NCBI GenBank assembly: GCA_030040415.1
Contig: JASHTT010000604.1
Span: 1-6,542, forward strand
DNA: 6,542 nt
Source of the DNA: Streptosporangiaceae bacterium
GTDB lineage: Bacteria > Actinomycetota > Actinomycetes > Streptosporangiales > Streptosporangiaceae
Direction of reading: 5' to 3'
In this document: in pieces, positions 5,314-6,542 of the stretch
How positions within the stretch are numbered: the stretch's first letter is position 1
Layout: each line of letters opens with the position of its first letter
Position numbers and translations under genes: made by a program
The notes under the pieces: generated by a model
The model's database searches: none
What the model saw: only the letters and a program-made list of their open reading frames with translations
Told to the model about the DNA's origin: nothing

Positions 5314-6330
5314 TCAACCGTCGCGTTCGTGCTGCCGGTTCAGCCGCGCCAGATAGGCGTTGTACGCCGCCAGATGATCATCGTCGTCGATGCCGCCCCG
5401 GTCAGAACGCACGTTCCCCCCATTGGCAGCGCCTTCCGAGGCCGGCAACCCATGTGACCCGACGAGCGCGGCGAGATTTTCCCGCCTAGCCCGCTCGAAC
5501 CAGCCATGCCCGCTCAGCGCGGCCCGCTCGTCTGTGCTCCACATCAGGAAGACGAGCATCATCAGGGCGAACATCAGGGCGTCGCCGCCGACCCACATCA
5601 CCGCCCCGCCGAGGTGCAGGTCGGATATCGGGCTCGGCGCCCAGGCCGGCCGCGGTCCGGTCGGGATCCCTGGCGAGCTTGGCGTGCCGTAACCGAGCAC
5701 CAGGCCGGTGAACGTGTCCACCGGCATGATCAGCACGAGCACCACGAAGCGCACCGGGTACGACAGCCGCCACCTGATCGGCTCCTTGCCGAGGATGGGG
5801 AGGAAGAAGAGGTACCCGACGATCAGGAAGATCGCATGCTCGGCACCCCGAGCCGTCTGGTTGTGCTCGACGAGGTTCGCGACGCTCGTCAGGTGGGCGC
5901 CCATGACCGTCAGGGCGTAGGCCGCCGCGCCGAACACCGGCCAGGTGAGGAACTTGACGACCGGCGACCGCAGCGCCCGCTTGGCCCACGTGTGCACCGG
6001 GTTCCTGCTCGCATGCAGCAGCAGCGTGATCGGCTGTCCGAAGATCAGCAGCGGGGGCGCAACCATGATCAGCATGAGGTGCTGCACCATGTGGTCCCAG
6101 TAGAGCAGGTTGTCGTAGACGCCAATACCGCTCTGCGTGGCCAGCACGATGACAGCGATCCCGGCCGCGAACATCGCGGTCCGCCAGGCCGGCCATGGCC
6201 TCGCCGGGTGACGGCGGGCGACTCGCACCACCCCCCAGCCGTACAGCAGCACCGCTACGGCGGCGAACGCGCTGACGACCGGTGAAAACTGCCACTGCGT
6301 CAGCGCCGACCAGCCGAACGGGGGGAGCAT
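5314..6330 (-). CDS. CtaG-type cytochrome c oxidase assembly / copper-associated membrane protein
   Basis: A 338-residue polytopic membrane protein of the CtaG_Caa3 family (PF09678 type), whose members are linked to copper delivery and assembly of aa3/caa3-type cytochrome oxidase. Hydrophobic helices lie at about residues 18-36, 51-66, 82-105, 124-145, 163-181, 192-213 and 241-264. The family signature WDHMVQHLMLIMVAPPLLIF is at 78-97, with His80 and His84 as possible metal or haem ligands. Other conserved-looking residues are H165 in GAEHAIFLIVGYLF and H239. The C-terminal tail (from about 270) is hydrophilic, with an acidic IDDDDH stretch. ATG 6328-6330 is chosen because AGGAGG lies four bases upstream; the open frame extends to 6405 without such a site. 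No oxidase subunit genes are in view, so the link to oxidase assembly rests on the family. Confidence 0.92.
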   Translation of the reverse strand: MLPPFGWSALTQWQFSPVVSAFAAVAVLLYGWGVVRVARRHPARPWPAWRTAMFAAGIAVIVLATQSGIGVYDNLLYWDHMVQHLMLIMVAPPLLIFGQPITLLLHASRNPVHTWAKRALRSPVVKFLTWPVFGAAAYALTVMGAHLTSVANLVEHNQTARGAEHAIFLIVGYLFFLPILGKEPIRWRLSYPVRFVVLVLIMPVDTFTGLVLGYGTPSSPGIPTGPRPAWAPSPISDLHLGGAVMWVGGDALMFALMMLVFLMWSTDERAALSGHGWFERARRENLAALVGSHGLPASEGAANGGNVRSDRGGIDDDDHLAAYNAYLARLNRQHERDG

Positions 6331-6334
6331 GCGG

Positions 6335-6340
6335 CCTCCT
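6335..6340 (-). promoter_or_regulatory. Ribosome binding site of the CtaG-like gene
   Basis: On the minus strand this is a full AGGAGG, four bases before ATG 6328-6330. It fixes the start 25 codons inside the longest open frame. Confidence 0.8.
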
Positions 6341-6450
6341 CTCACCGTGAGCCTACTGGCCGCTGGTCGCGGTCGCCCGGCCAGTCCACGCCGACCGGCC
6401 CGCACGGCGCCCGTGCACTCCGGACCGCCTGCGCCGCTATCGTTGTCGGC

Positions 6451-6538
6451 GGAGGGTTCGCCTAGTGGCCGAGGGCGACGGTCTTGAAAATCGTTGTGGC
6501 GTCATGCGTCACCGTGGGTTCGAATCCCACACCCTCCG
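6451..6538 (+). tRNA. tRNA-Ser (anticodon UGA)
   Basis: A complete 88-base class II tRNA. Acceptor arm GGAGGGT (6451-6457) pairs with ACCCTCC (6531-6537), and the discriminator base is G6538. The D-arm stem is GCC (6460-6462) with GGC (6474-6476). The anticodon stem ACGGT (6478-6482) pairs with ATCGT (6490-6494) with one G-T wobble, and the loop CTTGAAA places anticodon TGA at 6485-6487. The long variable arm has GTGGCG (6496-6501) pairing with CGTCAC (6507-6512), as expected for serine. The T arm is GTGGG, loop TTCGAAT, CCCAC (6514-6530). The 3' CCA is not encoded. It is divergent from the CtaG-like gene across a 120-bp gap in which I found no convincing promoter. Confidence 0.96.
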
Positions 6539-6542
6539 CGAT

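Noticed and set aside
5486..6295. Minus-strand open frame in another register of the CtaG-like gene
   Set aside because: The selected frame gives clear membrane helices and the family signature; this alternative is charged and proline/arginine-rich.
6451..6542. tRNA-Ser as an integration site for a mobile element
   Set aside because: The window ends four bases after the tRNA, and no integrase or repeated 3' tRNA fragment is visible on the left side, so there is nothing to support it here.

Overview
The window looks like chromosomal DNA from a high-GC Gram-positive bacterium (Actinomycetota). The evidence is strong GC bias in third codon positions, GTG starts, a SigE-family ECF sigma factor, an actinobacterial-style MauE/DoxX membrane protein with a cytosolic tail, and a tRNA-Ser gene without an encoded CCA end. 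I cannot name the genus. There is no insertion sequence, CRISPR array or phage gene.

Layout, left to right: (1) on the minus strand, the N-terminal third of an AMP-forming acyl-CoA synthetase runs off the left edge. (2) Upstream of it on the same strand, after a 132-bp gap with a candidate promoter, is a SigE-family sigma factor with a long low-complexity N-terminal extension. (3) A 277-bp divergent control region holds a perfect inverted repeat and three phased GATCTGA repeats. (4) It leads rightward into a two-gene unit whose stop and start codons overlap as TGATG: a cysteine-rich protein with an RlpA-like double-psi beta-barrel, then a MauE/DoxX-type membrane protein with a CGCFG motif. 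(5) Convergent to this unit is a minus-strand AAA/Orc1-like ATPase with a C-terminal winged helix. (6) Next, also on the minus strand, is a CtaG-type cytochrome c oxidase assembly membrane protein, separated from the ATPase by a 212-bp gap with two strong hairpins. (7) A plus-strand tRNA-Ser(UGA) closes the window.

The acyl-CoA synthetase, sigma factor, CtaG-like protein and tRNA are ordinary. The least conventional part is the coupled DPBB-MauE pair divergent from the sigma factor. A membrane thiol-redox protein is made in step with a protein carrying twelve cysteines, with no methylamine-utilisation genes nearby. A plausible reading, which is inference, is a disulfide or redox maturation module acting at the cell envelope, possibly under control of the neighbouring sigma factor. 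The obstacle is that the DPBB protein shows no recognisable signal peptide.
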